Notes under the pieces: generated by a model | Databases searched by the model: none | Told to the model about the DNA's origin: nothing | Seen by the model: the letters and a program-made list of their open reading frames with translations, nothing else | In this document: positions 7,871 through 18,046 of the stretch, in pieces | How the letters are laid out: each line of letters begins with the position of its first letter | How positions within the stretch are numbered: position 1 is the stretch's first letter | Translations under genes and position numbers: made by a program | Assembly: GCF_006542665.1 (NCBI RefSeq) | Contig: NZ_AP019735.1 | Location: 2,666,001-2,730,000, forward strand | DNA: 64,000 nucleotides | Source: Alistipes communis | GTDB lineage: Bacteria; Bacteroidota; Bacteroidia; Bacteroidales; Rikenellaceae | Reading direction: 5' to 3'

Positions 7871-8572
7871 ATGAAAAAAGTCGTAGTCTTTACCGGAGCC
7901 GGCGTGAGTGCCGACAGCGGACTGTCCACCTTCCGCGATGCCGACGGATTGTGGGCCGATTACCGGATCGAGGATGTCTGTACGCCCGAGGCGCTGGCGC
8001 GCAATCGCCGGCTGGTAATCGAATTTTACAACAAACGCCGCCGCGAGATGCTGGCGGCCCGTCCCAATGCGGCTCATTTGGCCATCGCGGGATTGGAGGC
8101 GGATTTCGACGTCGAGGTCATCACCCAGAATGTAGACGACCTGCACGAACGCGCCGGTTCGACCCGTGTGACGCATCTGCACGGCGAACTGCGGAAACTC
8201 CGCTCCTCGCGCGATCCCGCGTTGATCGTTCCGATCGAAGGGTGGGAACAGCCGTTGGATGCCACGGCCCCCGACGGGGTGCTGCTGCGTCCGCATATCG
8301 TCTTTTTCGGTGAGGCGGTTCCCCAGTTCGACCATGCGGCGCGGATTGCGGCGGCGGCCGACGTGTTGATCGTCGTCGGAACGTCGCTGGCGGTCTATCC
8401 GGCGGCTTCGCTGGTGCATTACGTCCGTCCCGGGGTGCCGATCTATCTGGTCGACCCCGGCGCTCCCGACGTGCGGACGATCCGTAATCCGCTGACGCAT
8501 CTGCGCGAGCGGGCGGCCGTCGGGATGCCCGAACTGGCCGAACGGTTGCGCAGGGAGTCGCAGCCGGAATAA
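7871..8572 (+). CDS. cobB: Sir2-family NAD-dependent protein deacylase lacking zinc cysteines
   Basis: A 233-residue sirtuin. It has the NAD-binding GAGVSADSGLSTFRDADGLW at residues 9-28, TQNVDDLHERAG, and the catalytic histidine in HLHGE, with VGTSLAVYPAASLV later. It would remove acyl groups from lysines using NAD. The zinc-ribbon CxxC pairs normally found after HGE are absent: the segment ELRKLRSSRDPALIVP has no cysteine. The start is ATG 7871, since the in-frame Met codons upstream give an unlikely basic leader. A strong terminator follows. Confidence 0.9.
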   Translation: MKKVVVFTGAGVSADSGLSTFRDADGLWADYRIEDVCTPEALARNRRLVIEFYNKRRREMLAARPNAAHLAIAGLEADFDVEVITQNVDDLHERAGSTRVTHLHGELRKLRSSRDPALIVPIEGWEQPLDATAPDGVLLRPHIVFFGEAVPQFDHAARIAAAADVLIVVGTSLAVYPAASLVHYVRPGVPIYLVDPGAPDVRTIRNPLTHLRERAAVGMPELAERLRRESQPE

Positions 8573-8579
8573 AAAGAAA

Positions 8580-8615
8580 GGAGCGTGGATTTCGAAATCC
8601 ACGCTCCTCTCTTTT
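8580..8615. terminator. Strong bidirectional terminator
   Basis: A perfect 14-bp stem (ggagcgtggattt...aaatccacgctcc) is followed by CTCTTTT on plus and preceded by an A-rich run that gives Ts on minus. It sits between the convergent cobB and decarboxylase operon ends. Confidence 0.88.
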
Positions 8616-8627
8616 CGGGGCGTTCCC

Positions 8628-9839
8628 TTAGCCGAGGAACGACAGCAGGATACCTGCGGCGACGGCCGAACCGACCACGCCGGCCACGTTGGGACCCATG
8701 GCGTGCATCAGCAGGTAGTTGCCCGGATTTTCGCGCTGTCCTTCGATCTGCGACACGCGGGCGGCCATCGGTACGGCCGACACACCGGCCGAACCGATCA
8801 GCGGGTTGATCTTGTTCTCCTCTTTGCTGAACAGGTTCATGAACTTGGCCAGCAGCACGCCGCCGGCGGTTCCCAGGCAGAAGGCGATGACGCCCAGCAC
8901 GAGGATGCCCAGCGTGCGGAAATTCAGGAACGCTTCGGCGGTCGCCGTGGCGCCGACGGTCAGGCCGAGGAAGATCACCACGATGTTCATCAGTTCGTTC
9001 TGCACCGTTTTGCTCAGGCGATCCACCACGCCGCACTCCTTCATCAGGTTACCCAGCATCAGACAGCCCACGAGCGGCATTGCGCTCGGCAGCAGCAGGG
9101 CGATGACGACCGAGATGATGATCGGGAAGAGGATACGCTCGGTTTTCGATACCGGACGCAGCGTGCGCATACGGATCGCACGTTCGTGCTTGTTGGTGAG
9201 CAGTCGCATGATGGGCGGCTGGATGACCGGCACGAGCGCCATGTAGGAGTAGGCGGCTACGGCGATCGGGCCCAGCAGTTCGGGGGCCAGCATCGAGGTG
9301 AGGTAGATGGCCGTGGGACCGTCCGCACCGCCGATGATGCCGATCGAACCGCTCTGTTCGGGCGAGAATCCGATCGCATAGGCGCCGAGGAACGTCACGA
9401 AGATGCCGATTTGCGCCGCAGCGCCCAGCAGGAAACTCTTGGGATTGGCGATCAGCGGACCGAAATCGGTCATGGCGCCTACGCCCAGAAAGATCAGGCA
9501 GGGGTAGATGCCCAGCTTGACGCCCAGGTAAAGGTAGTCCAGCAAGCCCGCCTTCGCGACGAAGATGTCCCAATGGACATGCCCTCCGGCAAAGAGCTCG
9601 GTGTGGTAGAGATTGGCGCCGGGCAGGTTCGTCAGCAGCATGCCGAATGCGATGGTCAGCAGCAGCAGCGGCTCGAACTTATGCCGGATAGCCAAATAGA
9701 GCAGGAAGAAGGCGATGCCGATCATCACGATGTTTCCCCAACCCATGGCGCTGAAAAAACCGGCCAGACCGGTCGATTCGCCGAATCGGATCAGGCTCTC
9801 CCCGACGAAGTCGGAACTTGAACTCAGCAGTGTCCACAT
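8628..9839 (-). CDS. Sodium-pumping carboxylate decarboxylase beta subunit
   Basis: A 403-residue polytopic membrane protein with about nine hydrophobic helices. It contains the family motif GIIGGADGPTAIYLTS and the conserved VIQPPIMRLLT and GSAGVSAVPMAARV segments. In OadB/MmdB/GcdB the beta subunit decarboxylates carboxybiotin and couples this to Na+ export. It lies 4 nt after the biotin carrier gene and ends the mce-mmdA-OadG-carrier-beta operon, which fixes the substrate as (S)-methylmalonyl-CoA in the succinate-propionate pathway. Confidence 0.95.
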   Translation of the reverse strand: MWTLLSSSSDFVGESLIRFGESTGLAGFFSAMGWGNIVMIGIAFFLLYLAIRHKFEPLLLLTIAFGMLLTNLPGANLYHTELFAGGHVHWDIFVAKAGLLDYLYLGVKLGIYPCLIFLGVGAMTDFGPLIANPKSFLLGAAAQIGIFVTFLGAYAIGFSPEQSGSIGIIGGADGPTAIYLTSMLAPELLGPIAVAAYSYMALVPVIQPPIMRLLTNKHERAIRMRTLRPVSKTERILFPIIISVVIALLLPSAMPLVGCLMLGNLMKECGVVDRLSKTVQNELMNIVVIFLGLTVGATATAEAFLNFRTLGILVLGVIAFCLGTAGGVLLAKFMNLFSKEENKINPLIGSAGVSAVPMAARVSQIEGQRENPGNYLLMHAMGPNVAGVVGSAVAAGILLSFLG

Positions 9840-9843
9840 AAGC

Positions 9844-10305
9844 CTACTCGATGAGAATCAGGTTATCGCCCTCCATGACCGTAGCGCCCTGCTGGACGAA
9901 GATCTGCTTGACGACGCCGGCGCGGTCGGCGTCGATGTTGTTCTCCATTTTCATGGCTTCGAGGATCACGAGCGTCTGACCGGTCGCGATCGTATCGCCG
10001 ACCTTGACGTTGATCGAGAGCACGGTACCCGGCAGAGGACACTTGATCGTGTAACCCGTCGAGGGGGCTACCGGCGCGATACGGGGAGCGGGAGCCGCCG
10101 TGGCGGGGGTGATTTTCGCGCTGTCGGCTTCGCGGGGGGCGGGAGCTACCTGAGGACGTTTCGTCGCGGCTCCTTTGGCGCCTGCGATCTCGACCTCGTA
10201 GGCCGTGCCGTTGACCACCACGTGTGCCAGGGTCGAGGATTCGTTTACGTCGTCGATGCGCACGTCGTAATTATGTCCGTTGATTTTCAATGCGTAATCT
10301 TTCAT
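9844..10305 (-). CDS. mmdC: Biotin carboxyl carrier subunit of methylmalonyl-CoA decarboxylase
   Basis: A 153-residue protein. An N-terminal ~45-residue domain is followed by an Ala/Pro-rich flexible linker (45-82) and a biotinyl domain. The biotin-accepting lysine is K119 in EAMKM. The swinging arm carries CO2 from the carboxyltransferase to the membrane beta subunit. Gene order and spacing (4-12 nt) place it inside the decarboxylase operon. Confidence 0.94.
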   Translation of the reverse strand: MKDYALKINGHNYDVRIDDVNESSTLAHVVVNGTAYEVEIAGAKGAATKRPQVAPAPREADSAKITPATAAPAPRIAPVAPSTGYTIKCPLPGTVLSINVKVGDTIATGQTLVILEAMKMENNIDADRAGVVKQIFVQQGATVMEGDNLILIE

Positions 10306-10316
10306 TGTTCCAATAC

Positions 10317-10682
10317 TTATTTTTTGTCGGGCATCTGGGTTAGCCCATGAATTTTCGAGTTCCAGGGCGAATAAGCGCGCTTGATACTCATGATCGTCAG
10401 CACATCCGACTCACGGTCGTGCCGATCGCTGTTGAAGATTTTGAGTGCGGTGGCGATGGCCGCGATCTCCTCTTCGTGCAGTTGGCCCTGCTCGACGGGT
10501 TTGCCGCTCTGAGTCGCGGCCGCGGCCGCCTTGCGGCGGCTGACGAAGATCATTCCGAAAAGTTTCATGATCCACACCAGCAGCACGAGAATGCCGAATA
10601 CCAGACAGATGCTGATGAGCGTCGTCCACAGCATCTCGGGCCATCCCCAATCGATTGCTGATAATATTGTCATAGCGTGCAA
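10317..10682 (-). CDS. OadG-like small membrane subunit
   Basis: A 121-residue protein with one N-terminal membrane helix (residues ~18-45, WTTLISICLVFGILVLLVWI) and a charged Ala/Glu-rich cytoplasmic tail, as in OadG/MmdD subunits that tether carboxyltransferase to the beta subunit. The C-terminal part (HEEEIAAIATALKIF) is typical of Bacteroidetes OadG proteins. The start may be ATG 10682 or ATG 10673, both fitting the 3-12 nt gap to mmdA. Confidence 0.88.
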   Translation of the reverse strand: MHAMTILSAIDWGWPEMLWTTLISICLVFGILVLLVWIMKLFGMIFVSRRKAAAAATQSGKPVEQGQLHEEEIAAIATALKIFNSDRHDRESDVLTIMSIKRAYSPWNSKIHGLTQMPDKK

Positions 10683-10685
10683 TTG

Positions 10686-12248
<1,563 letters not shown>

Positions 12249-12266
12249 GATTGTCGTATGATTTGA

Positions 12267-12677
12267 TTAGTTGTTCTTGTCCTCGCAAAGTTCGGTCAGG
12301 ATGCCCTGCGTCGATTTCGGGTGCAGGAACGCGATGGTCATGCCTTCGGCGCCCTTGCGCGGGGTCTTGTCGATCAGGCGGATGCCCTTGGCTTCGGCGT
12401 CGGCCAGCTGCTCCTCGATGTTCTTGACGGCGAGTGCCATGTGGTGGATGCCGATGCCGCGCTTCTCGATGAACCCTGCGATCGTCGAATCCTCCGACGT
12501 CGGTTCGAGCAGTTCGATCTTGGTCTGGCCCAGTTTGAAGAAGGCCGTGCGCACCTTCTGGTCGGGCACTTCCTCGATCGCGTAACATTTCAGGCCCAGT
12601 ACGTTCTCCCAGTAGGGAATCGCTTCATCGAGGCTCTTCACTGCAATGCCAAGATGCTCAATGTGAGATACTTCCAT
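12267..12677 (-). CDS. mce: Methylmalonyl-CoA epimerase
   Basis: A 136-residue VOC-fold protein. It has the metal ligands expected for the family: His in IEHLGIAV near the N-terminus, HHMALAV in the middle and Glu near the end (ILTELCE). It interconverts R- and S-methylmalonyl-CoA, feeding the decarboxylase encoded downstream. It is the first gene of the operon, with a promoter at 12743-12750 and a ~60-nt leader. Confidence 0.95.
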   Translation of the reverse strand: MEVSHIEHLGIAVKSLDEAIPYWENVLGLKCYAIEEVPDQKVRTAFFKLGQTKIELLEPTSEDSTIAGFIEKRGIGIHHMALAVKNIEEQLADAEAKGIRLIDKTPRKGAEGMTIAFLHPKSTQGILTELCEDKNN

Positions 12678-12742
12678 AACAAATAATTTTTATTTAGGTT
12701 GTTAGAATTTGAAATCTTGCCCGCGTTCGTTTTTGACGCACA

Positions 12743-12750
12743 CAAAAGTA
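12743..12750 (-). promoter_or_regulatory. -7 box for the mce-mmd operon
   Basis: The minus strand has TACTTTTG, a full TAnnTTTG match in AT-rich flanks, about 65 nt before the mce start codon. Confidence 0.6.
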
Positions 12751-12967
12751 ATCCTAATATTTTAAAAAACATAATTATTTGAACGAAATATCTTCGAAAA
12801 ATCTTACATGAACGGCCTTTACCGCTATTCGGGACGGCCTTTTCCTCTGTCGGAACCCGCTTTGGCCCGTACCGCTTCGCTGCCGTAGACAGACTTCGGG
12901 CCGAAAACCACGTGAAAAATTAGCGCGAAAGGCAAAAAATCGTTATCTTCGCTGCAAAACAACGGCT

Positions 12968-13426
12968 ATGAAACGTATTTTCCTCGCATTGTTTCTGCTG
13001 TCGTGGACGCTGGGCGCCGCATCGCAGAATGTCGCATTGGGTGAAAAGACGCCCGATTTGAAAGTCAAATCGTGGCTGGACGATCGTATGCCGGTACCGG
13101 GGAGGACTTTTCTGCTCGTCTTTTTCCACTCCACGAGCCGGCCGGCCGTCGAATCGCTCGCGCATTTGCAGGAGTTGGGGCGGAAGTTCGGCGATCGGGT
13201 CAACGTCGTGGTCGTCGTCAGGGAGAGTCCGGAGGCCGTCGGCGGGATCGTCCGCCCGTATGCCGAGGGCAATCTGACGGTGGCTTTCGACGACAGCGGT
13301 CGCAGCTTCGCCGCCTACGACGTCCAATACCTGCCTTTCGGGGTGCTGGTTTCGGCCAAAGGCCGTGCGCTGTGGATGGGAAATCCGCGTCAACTGACCG
13401 AAGCGATACTTGATTCAAACCTTTAA
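12968..13426 (+). CDS. Exported thioredoxin-like protein without CXXC
   Basis: A 152-residue protein with a cleavable signal peptide (MKRIFLALFLLSWTLGAASQ) and an AhpC/TlpA-type fold: LLVFFHSTSRPA where WCxxC would be, and the cis-proline region QYLPFGVLV. The redox cysteines are replaced (HSTSRPA), so disulfide exchange is unlikely and a binding or degenerate role is possible. It lies 5 nt upstream of meaB and may be co-transcribed. A weak -7 box (TATCTTCG) is at 12944-12951. Confidence 0.75.
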   Translation: MKRIFLALFLLSWTLGAASQNVALGEKTPDLKVKSWLDDRMPVPGRTFLLVFFHSTSRPAVESLAHLQELGRKFGDRVNVVVVVRESPEAVGGIVRPYAEGNLTVAFDDSGRSFAAYDVQYLPFGVLVSAKGRALWMGNPRQLTEAILDSNL

Positions 13427-13431
13427 ATAAC

Positions 13432-14550
13432 ATGAGTTTCACGAAAATAGATCACTACGAAAAAGAGTATGTCGACCATCATCACGATTCGGCCCTTTCC
13501 GTAACGGAAGGCGTCGCCGATCAGCCGATCGTCAACCCGTATTTCGTTCGTAAGAAGAAACACCGTCTCTCGACCGAGGAGTATGTGAAGGGCATTCTGG
13601 AGGGTAACATTACTACGCTGTCGCAGGCCATCACGCTCATCGAAAGCAGCAACCCCGATCATTATGCGCAGGCGCAGGAGATCATCGAACGCTGCCTGCC
13701 CCATGCCGGCCGGTCGGTGCGCATCGGCATCACCGGCGTGCCGGGCGCGGGTAAGTCGACCTTCATCGAGGCGATCGGCAACATGGTCACCTCGCTGCGC
13801 CACAAGCTGGCCGTGCTGGCCATCGATCCCAGTTCGGAACGTAGCGGCGGTTCGATCTTGGGTGATAAGACGCGTATGGAGAGCATCTCGGCCAATCCCG
13901 ACGTCTTCATCCGTCCCTCGCCGTCGGCCGGTTCGCTGGGCGGCGTGGCGCGCAAGACGCGCGAGACGATCGTGTTGTGCGAGGCGGCGGGCTTCGACGT
14001 GATCTTCATCGAGACGGTGGGCGTGGGCCAGTCGGAAACGGCCGTGCATTCGATGGTCGATCTGTTCATGCTGTTGCAGATTTCGGGCGCCGGCGACGAG
14101 TTGCAGGGCATCAAGCGCGGGATCATGGAGATGGCCGACCTCATGGTGATTACCAAAGCCGACGGCGAGAATATCCACAAGGCCGAGCTGGCGAAGACGC
14201 AGTTTCAGAGTGCGCTGCAACTCTTCCCGCTTCCCGAGTCGGAGTGGCGTCCCCGGGTCTATACCTGTTCGGCCGTTTCGGGCGCGGGACTCGAAGAGGT
14301 ATGGAAGGGTGTCGAGGAGTTTCTGGACCATACGCAGGGCAACGGTTTTTTTCGGCACAACCGCAATCGGCAAAACAAGTATTGGATGTACGAGACGATC
14401 GACGAAACGCTGAAAAACAGTTTCTACCGCGACCCGCGCATCGAGGCCGAGATCTCCGTGCTCGAAGGACAGGTGCTCGACGATAAGATCAGTTCGTTCA
14501 TCGCCGCCAAGCGGCTGCTTGACCTCTATTTCGGGGGAAAGGCGGAATGA
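13432..14550 (+). CDS. meaB: Methylmalonyl-CoA mutase-associated GTPase MeaB
   Basis: A 372-residue G3E-family P-loop GTPase. The Walker A motif is GVPGAGKST, followed by IDPSSERSGGSILGDKTRM (switch and base region), ETVGVGQSE and the guanine-specifying TKADGEN. MeaB guards and loads adenosylcobalamin in methylmalonyl-CoA mutase, linking this gene to the propionate pathway genes opposite. A ~70-residue N-terminal helical region and a C-terminal dimerisation arm are present. A terminator follows at 14582. Confidence 0.96.
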   Translation: MSFTKIDHYEKEYVDHHHDSALSVTEGVADQPIVNPYFVRKKKHRLSTEEYVKGILEGNITTLSQAITLIESSNPDHYAQAQEIIERCLPHAGRSVRIGITGVPGAGKSTFIEAIGNMVTSLRHKLAVLAIDPSSERSGGSILGDKTRMESISANPDVFIRPSPSAGSLGGVARKTRETIVLCEAAGFDVIFIETVGVGQSETAVHSMVDLFMLLQISGAGDELQGIKRGIMEMADLMVITKADGENIHKAELAKTQFQSALQLFPLPESEWRPRVYTCSAVSGAGLEEVWKGVEEFLDHTQGNGFFRHNRNRQNKYWMYETIDETLKNSFYRDPRIEAEISVLEGQVLDDKISSFIAAKRLLDLYFGGKAE

Positions 14551-14581
14551 TGCACGGCTGCCGCAGCCGAAATGATCGCCG

Positions 14582-14619
14582 GCGCATCCGCCTCCTGAAC
14601 GGGGCGGATGCGCTGTTTT
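14582..14619 (+). terminator. Intrinsic terminator after meaB
   Basis: The stem gcgcatccgcc / ggcggatgcgc has a loop of about 8 nt followed by TGTTTTC, 32 nt beyond the meaB stop. Confidence 0.7.
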
Positions 14620-14797
14620 CGGCCGTTCGAGGTGCGGGTATTTCCGGCCTGCGGCGGTTCCGTCCGTCGTGCGTAGCGGAGCTCCGGCGGAAGCCGCTGT
14701 GCGGTGTCTTTTGCAGAGCGCTTCCCGAAATTGCAGACCCGAAGCGGATAAATCCGTTTATTTTTAGACCGATGTTGTCGTTTTGGAAAATTATTAC

Positions 14798-14805
14798 TAA
14801 CTTTG
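14798..14805 (+). promoter_or_regulatory. -7 box for rplM-rpsI
   Basis: TAACTTTG is a full -7 match with TTG 20 nt upstream. It gives a ~55-nt leader with a small hairpin (cccg taaaag cggg) before the GTG start of rplM. Autoregulatory L13 leaders have been proposed in Bacteroidia. Whether this short leader is one cannot be settled here. Confidence 0.65.
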
Positions 14806-14867
14806 CGCACCCGTAAAAGCGGGAATTGGATCAATTTAACAACAAGTATTAATTAAACGTAAACAAA

Positions 14868-15323
14868 GTGGATTCATTAAGCTACAAAACAATCTCGGCG
14901 AATGCAGCTACCGTCACCAAGGAGTGGGTGGTGATAGATGCGACGAACGAGGTGTTGGGACGTCTTGCTTCGCAGATCGCCAAGATCCTCCGCGGCAAGA
15001 ACAAGCCCGGCTACACGCCCCACGTCGATTGCGGTGACTACGTCATCGTCGTCAATGCGGAGAAAGTGAAGCTCACGGGCGACAAACTGACCGAAAAGGT
15101 CTATGTACGACACACGGGTTATCCCGGCGGCCAGCGTTTCGCGACCGCTCAGGACTACCTGAAGAAGAAGCCTGAGTTCGTGATCGAAGAGGCCGTTCGC
15201 GGTATGCTTCCCAAAACCCGTCTGGGCGAGGCTATCTTCAAGAACCTCAAGGTGTATGCCGGTGCGGAGCATCCCCATGCCGCGCAGAACCCCAAAGCAA
15301 TTAAGTTGAACGAGATTAAGTAA
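14868..15323 (+). CDS. rplM: Ribosomal protein uL13
   Basis: A 151-residue 50S subunit protein with the L13 core: WVVIDATNEVLGRLAS, GDYVIVVNAEK, YVRHTGYPGG and AVRGMLPKTRLGEAIFKNLKVYAG. The start codon is GTG at 14868, chosen because the family's N-terminus begins nearby and no ATG is available. It is followed after 7 nt by rpsI, the universal L13-S9 pair. Confidence 0.97.
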   Translation: MDSLSYKTISANAATVTKEWVVIDATNEVLGRLASQIAKILRGKNKPGYTPHVDCGDYVIVVNAEKVKLTGDKLTEKVYVRHTGYPGGQRFATAQDYLKKKPEFVIEEAVRGMLPKTRLGEAIFKNLKVYAGAEHPHAAQNPKAIKLNEIK

Positions 15324-15330
15324 GAAGAGT

Positions 15331-15717
15331 ATGGAAATTGTAAACACCGTAGGCCGACGTAAAGCCGCTGTCGCCCGCGTTTTCGTAAAGCCGGGCAAAG
15401 GTCAGATTACAATCAACCGTAAGGCGCTCGAAACATACTTCCCGCTCGATATCCTGCAATTTCAGGTGAAGCAGCCCCTGCTGGCCACCAACACCGTCGA
15501 AAACTACGACATCGTCATCAACCTCGATGGCGGCGGGATCAAGGGACAGGCCGAGGCCGCTCGTCTGGGTATCGCACGCGCATTGTGCGAGATCGACGCG
15601 GAGATGCGTCCGGTACTGAAAAAGGCCGGATTCCTCACCCGCGACCCGCGTGAGGTTGAGCGTAAGAAGCCGGGACAGCCGGGCGCACGTCGCAAGTTCC
15701 AGTTCAGTAAGCGTTAA
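15331..15717 (+). CDS. rpsI: Ribosomal protein uS9
   Basis: A 128-residue 30S subunit protein. It has the family start VGRRKAAVARVFVKPGKG and ends with the basic tail (KPGQPGARRKFQFSKR) that reaches the P-site tRNA. It is co-transcribed with rplM. Confidence 0.97.
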   Translation: MEIVNTVGRRKAAVARVFVKPGKGQITINRKALETYFPLDILQFQVKQPLLATNTVENYDIVINLDGGGIKGQAEAARLGIARALCEIDAEMRPVLKKAGFLTRDPREVERKKPGQPGARRKFQFSKR

Positions 15718-15892
15718 TCCTTACCGGACGGATTTTCGGCATGCACGACGCGGGTTCCAAATCCGCAAGACCACATAATTATATATATGTCTACTTGCAG
15801 ATTGCCCCGTCGCGGAAAACTTCGCGGATTGGCTTGTGCCACTACCGGGGAGTTGATACAAAGAGAATTAAAATTAAAAAAGACGAATTGAA
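15718..15892 (+). promoter_or_regulatory. Structured leader region before rpsB
   Basis: The 175-nt gap is not coding. It holds an AT-rich segment (promoter-like around 15775-15800) and then a GC-rich block in which ccccg near 15815 can pair with cgggg near 15855, enclosing an inner hairpin gtcgcggaaaacttcgcgg. An S2-binding autoregulatory leader would fit this position, but no known motif was matched. Confidence 0.35.
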
Positions 15893-16810
15893 ATGTCACG
15901 TACAGATTTTAATACATTGTTGGAGGCCGGCGCACACTTCGGTCACCTGAAGCGTAAGTGGAACCCCAAAATGGCTCCCTACATCTTCATGGAGAAGAAC
16001 GGCATTCACATCATCGACCTGCACAAGACCGTGATCAAGATCGATGAGGCCGCTGCGGCTATCAAGCAGATCGCCAAGAGCGGTCGCCGCGTGCTGTTCG
16101 TAGCCACCAAGAAACAAGCCAAGGATATTGTTGCCGAAAAGGTGGCGGCTATCGGTATGCCCTACGTTACCGAACGTTGGGCAGGCGGTATGCTTACCAA
16201 TTTCCCCACGATACGCAAAGCCGTCAAGAAGATGGCGACCATCGACAAGATGACCGCCGACGGCACATTCAACAATTTCTCCAAGCGCGAGAAGCTTCAG
16301 ATCGAGCGTCAGCGTGCGAAATTGGAGAAGAACCTCGGTTCCATCGCCGACCTGACCCGTCTTCCGGCGGCCCTGTTCGTGGTCGACGTGATGAAGGAGT
16401 CCAATGCGGTCAAAGAGGCTAAACGATTGAATATCCCCGTATTTGCAATAGTAGATACTTGTTGTGATCCAACCGACATCGATTACGTTATTCCTGCAAA
16501 TGACGATGCGTCGAATTCAATCGCCGTGATTCTGACCGCCATCTGCGCCGCTGTGGCCGAGGGTACGGAGGAGCGCCGTCTCGAAAAGGAGAAGGAGGCT
16601 CAGGAGGGTATCGTCTCCGAAGAGGAGGGTGCACCCAAGAAGGAGGGCAAACCCCGCATCAAGAAGGCCGTCAAGGCTACGATCGACGCCGAAGAGGCTG
16701 CCGTAGCAGAGGTCGTGACTGCCACCGAGCAGGCTGCAACCGCCGCTGCCGAGGTCGTCGAAGCAGCGGCCGAGAAGGTCGAGGCTGCCGCCGAGGCGCA
16801 GGCCGAGTAA
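15893..16810 (+). CDS. rpsB: Ribosomal protein uS2 with acidic/alanine-rich tail
   Basis: A 305-residue 30S protein. The core (1-225) has the S2 signatures AGAHFGHLKRKWNPKM, TKKQAKDIV, RWAGGMLTNF and PVFAIVDTCCDPTDIDYVIPANDDA. Residues ~225-305 form a Lys/Glu then Ala/Glu/Val-rich extension not found in standard S2, but common in Bacteroidetes. It is followed by tsf after a 46-nt gap. Confidence 0.97.
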   Translation: MSRTDFNTLLEAGAHFGHLKRKWNPKMAPYIFMEKNGIHIIDLHKTVIKIDEAAAAIKQIAKSGRRVLFVATKKQAKDIVAEKVAAIGMPYVTERWAGGMLTNFPTIRKAVKKMATIDKMTADGTFNNFSKREKLQIERQRAKLEKNLGSIADLTRLPAALFVVDVMKESNAVKEAKRLNIPVFAIVDTCCDPTDIDYVIPANDDASNSIAVILTAICAAVAEGTEERRLEKEKEAQEGIVSEEEGAPKKEGKPRIKKAVKATIDAEEAAVAEVVTATEQAATAAAEVVEAAAEKVEAAAEAQAE

Positions 16811-16856
16811 TGCCCGATGAATACAGTAACCACACTTTATTAAAGAAAGGATAATT

Positions 16857-17687
16857 ATGGAAATCAAAGCTGCTGATGTAATGAAGCTCCGCAAGATGAC
16901 CGGTGCCGGCATGATGGATTGCAAGAATGCACTCATGGAGGCCGAAGGCGATTTTGCGCGCGCTCAGGACATCATCCGTGAGAAGGGTAAGCTGGTCGTT
17001 GCCAAACGTGCCGAGCGCAACGCTTCGGAGGGTGTCGTCGTAACGCGCATCGTGGGCACGAAAGCCTACATGCTGTGTCTCGCCTGCGAGACCGACTTCG
17101 TTGCTCAGAACGCCGAGTTCGCTGCTTCGGCCAATGCGATGATCGACATCGCCGTTGCCGCCGATGCTGCCGACAAGGATACGCTGATGGCCGTGAAGAA
17201 CGCAGAGGGACGCACCGTCGAAGAGATGGTGACCGAGAAATCGGGACAGACAGGCGAGAAGGTCGAAATGGCCTATTACGCCCGTATCGAGGCTCCCTAT
17301 TGCCACTCATACGTTCACTTCAACAAGAAGCTGGGTACGATTCTGGGCTTCAACAAGGTCGTTCCGGAGGAGGTGGCCCATGCAGTAGCCATGCAGGCTA
17401 CGGCGATGGCTCCCATCGCGATCGACGTGGCCGATTGCCCGGCCGACGTAGTCGCGCATGAGCGCCAGATCGCCATCGAGGCGATGAAGCAGGATCCGAA
17501 GAACGCAGGCAAGCCCGAGGCCATTCTCGAAAAGATCGCCGAAGGCAAGATGCGCAAGTTCTTCGAGGAGAACACACTGCTGAATCAGGAGTTGGTCGGT
17601 GAAAAGAAGACCATCGCCCAGTATATCCACGAAGCGGACAAGGAGGCTACCGTTGTCGCTTACAAGCGCTTCGCGCTCGAATCGTAA
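16857..17687 (+). CDS. tsf: Elongation factor Ts
   Basis: A 276-residue guanine-nucleotide exchange factor for EF-Tu. The N-terminal UBA-like module contains LRKMTGAGMMDCKNAL, and the exchange core has the TDFVA motif (CETDFVAQNAEF). Paired with rpsB as in most bacteria. A strong terminator follows. Confidence 0.97.
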   Translation: MEIKAADVMKLRKMTGAGMMDCKNALMEAEGDFARAQDIIREKGKLVVAKRAERNASEGVVVTRIVGTKAYMLCLACETDFVAQNAEFAASANAMIDIAVAADAADKDTLMAVKNAEGRTVEEMVTEKSGQTGEKVEMAYYARIEAPYCHSYVHFNKKLGTILGFNKVVPEEVAHAVAMQATAMAPIAIDVADCPADVVAHERQIAIEAMKQDPKNAGKPEAILEKIAEGKMRKFFEENTLLNQELVGEKKTIAQYIHEADKEATVVAYKRFALES

Positions 17688-17708
17688 ACGATTCTTTTTC
17701 CGAGAATG

Positions 17709-17739
17709 ACGGCCGATCCAATTTGGATCGGCCGTTTTC
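17709..17739 (+). terminator. Intrinsic terminator after tsf
   Basis: A perfect 12-13 bp stem (acggccgatccaa / ttggatcggccgt) is followed by TTTT, 21 nt past the tsf stop. Confidence 0.9.
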
Positions 17740-17939
17740 GTGTGTCCGGTGCGGCGGCAGCGGCGGTATATGGTGTTACGGCCTTTTATACGGTGCGGGT
17801 ATTGTTTTCCGAATCGACCGGGGCGGGGTCGCGGGATTCTTTCAGTGTTATCGGTCGGGGAGAGTGGCCGTTGCGGTACTTCTGTGCTTTCGTTCTGTAC
17901 GGGGAGATAACAATCTTCCGCTTGGATAGGCTGCGCCTC

Positions 17940-17988
17940 GGCAAAATGCAAACGAGTTTGTTTTTGCCCTCGGCTTGCACTATCTTTG
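17940..17988 (+). promoter_or_regulatory. Hairpin-promoter module before the C1 aminopeptidase
   Basis: A hairpin at 17940-17968 (ggcaaaa..caaac GA gtttg..ttttgcc) is followed 12 nt later by the -7 box TATCTTTG at 17981-17988. A TTTG inside the right arm lies exactly 20 nt before the -7 box and would be the -33 element. The same layout recurs before the ABC exporter and the steroid operon. Confidence 0.75.
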
Positions 17989-18046
17989 TCGAACCGAGAA
18001 CCGTTTGTATCACTTCGGTTCGTAAGAACCGGATCGAGACCGAATT

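Noticed and set aside
15730..15780. tRNA-like fragment (gcgggttccaaatccgc) before rpsB
   Set aside because: Only a T-arm-like hairpin is present. The acceptor, D and anticodon arms cannot be formed.
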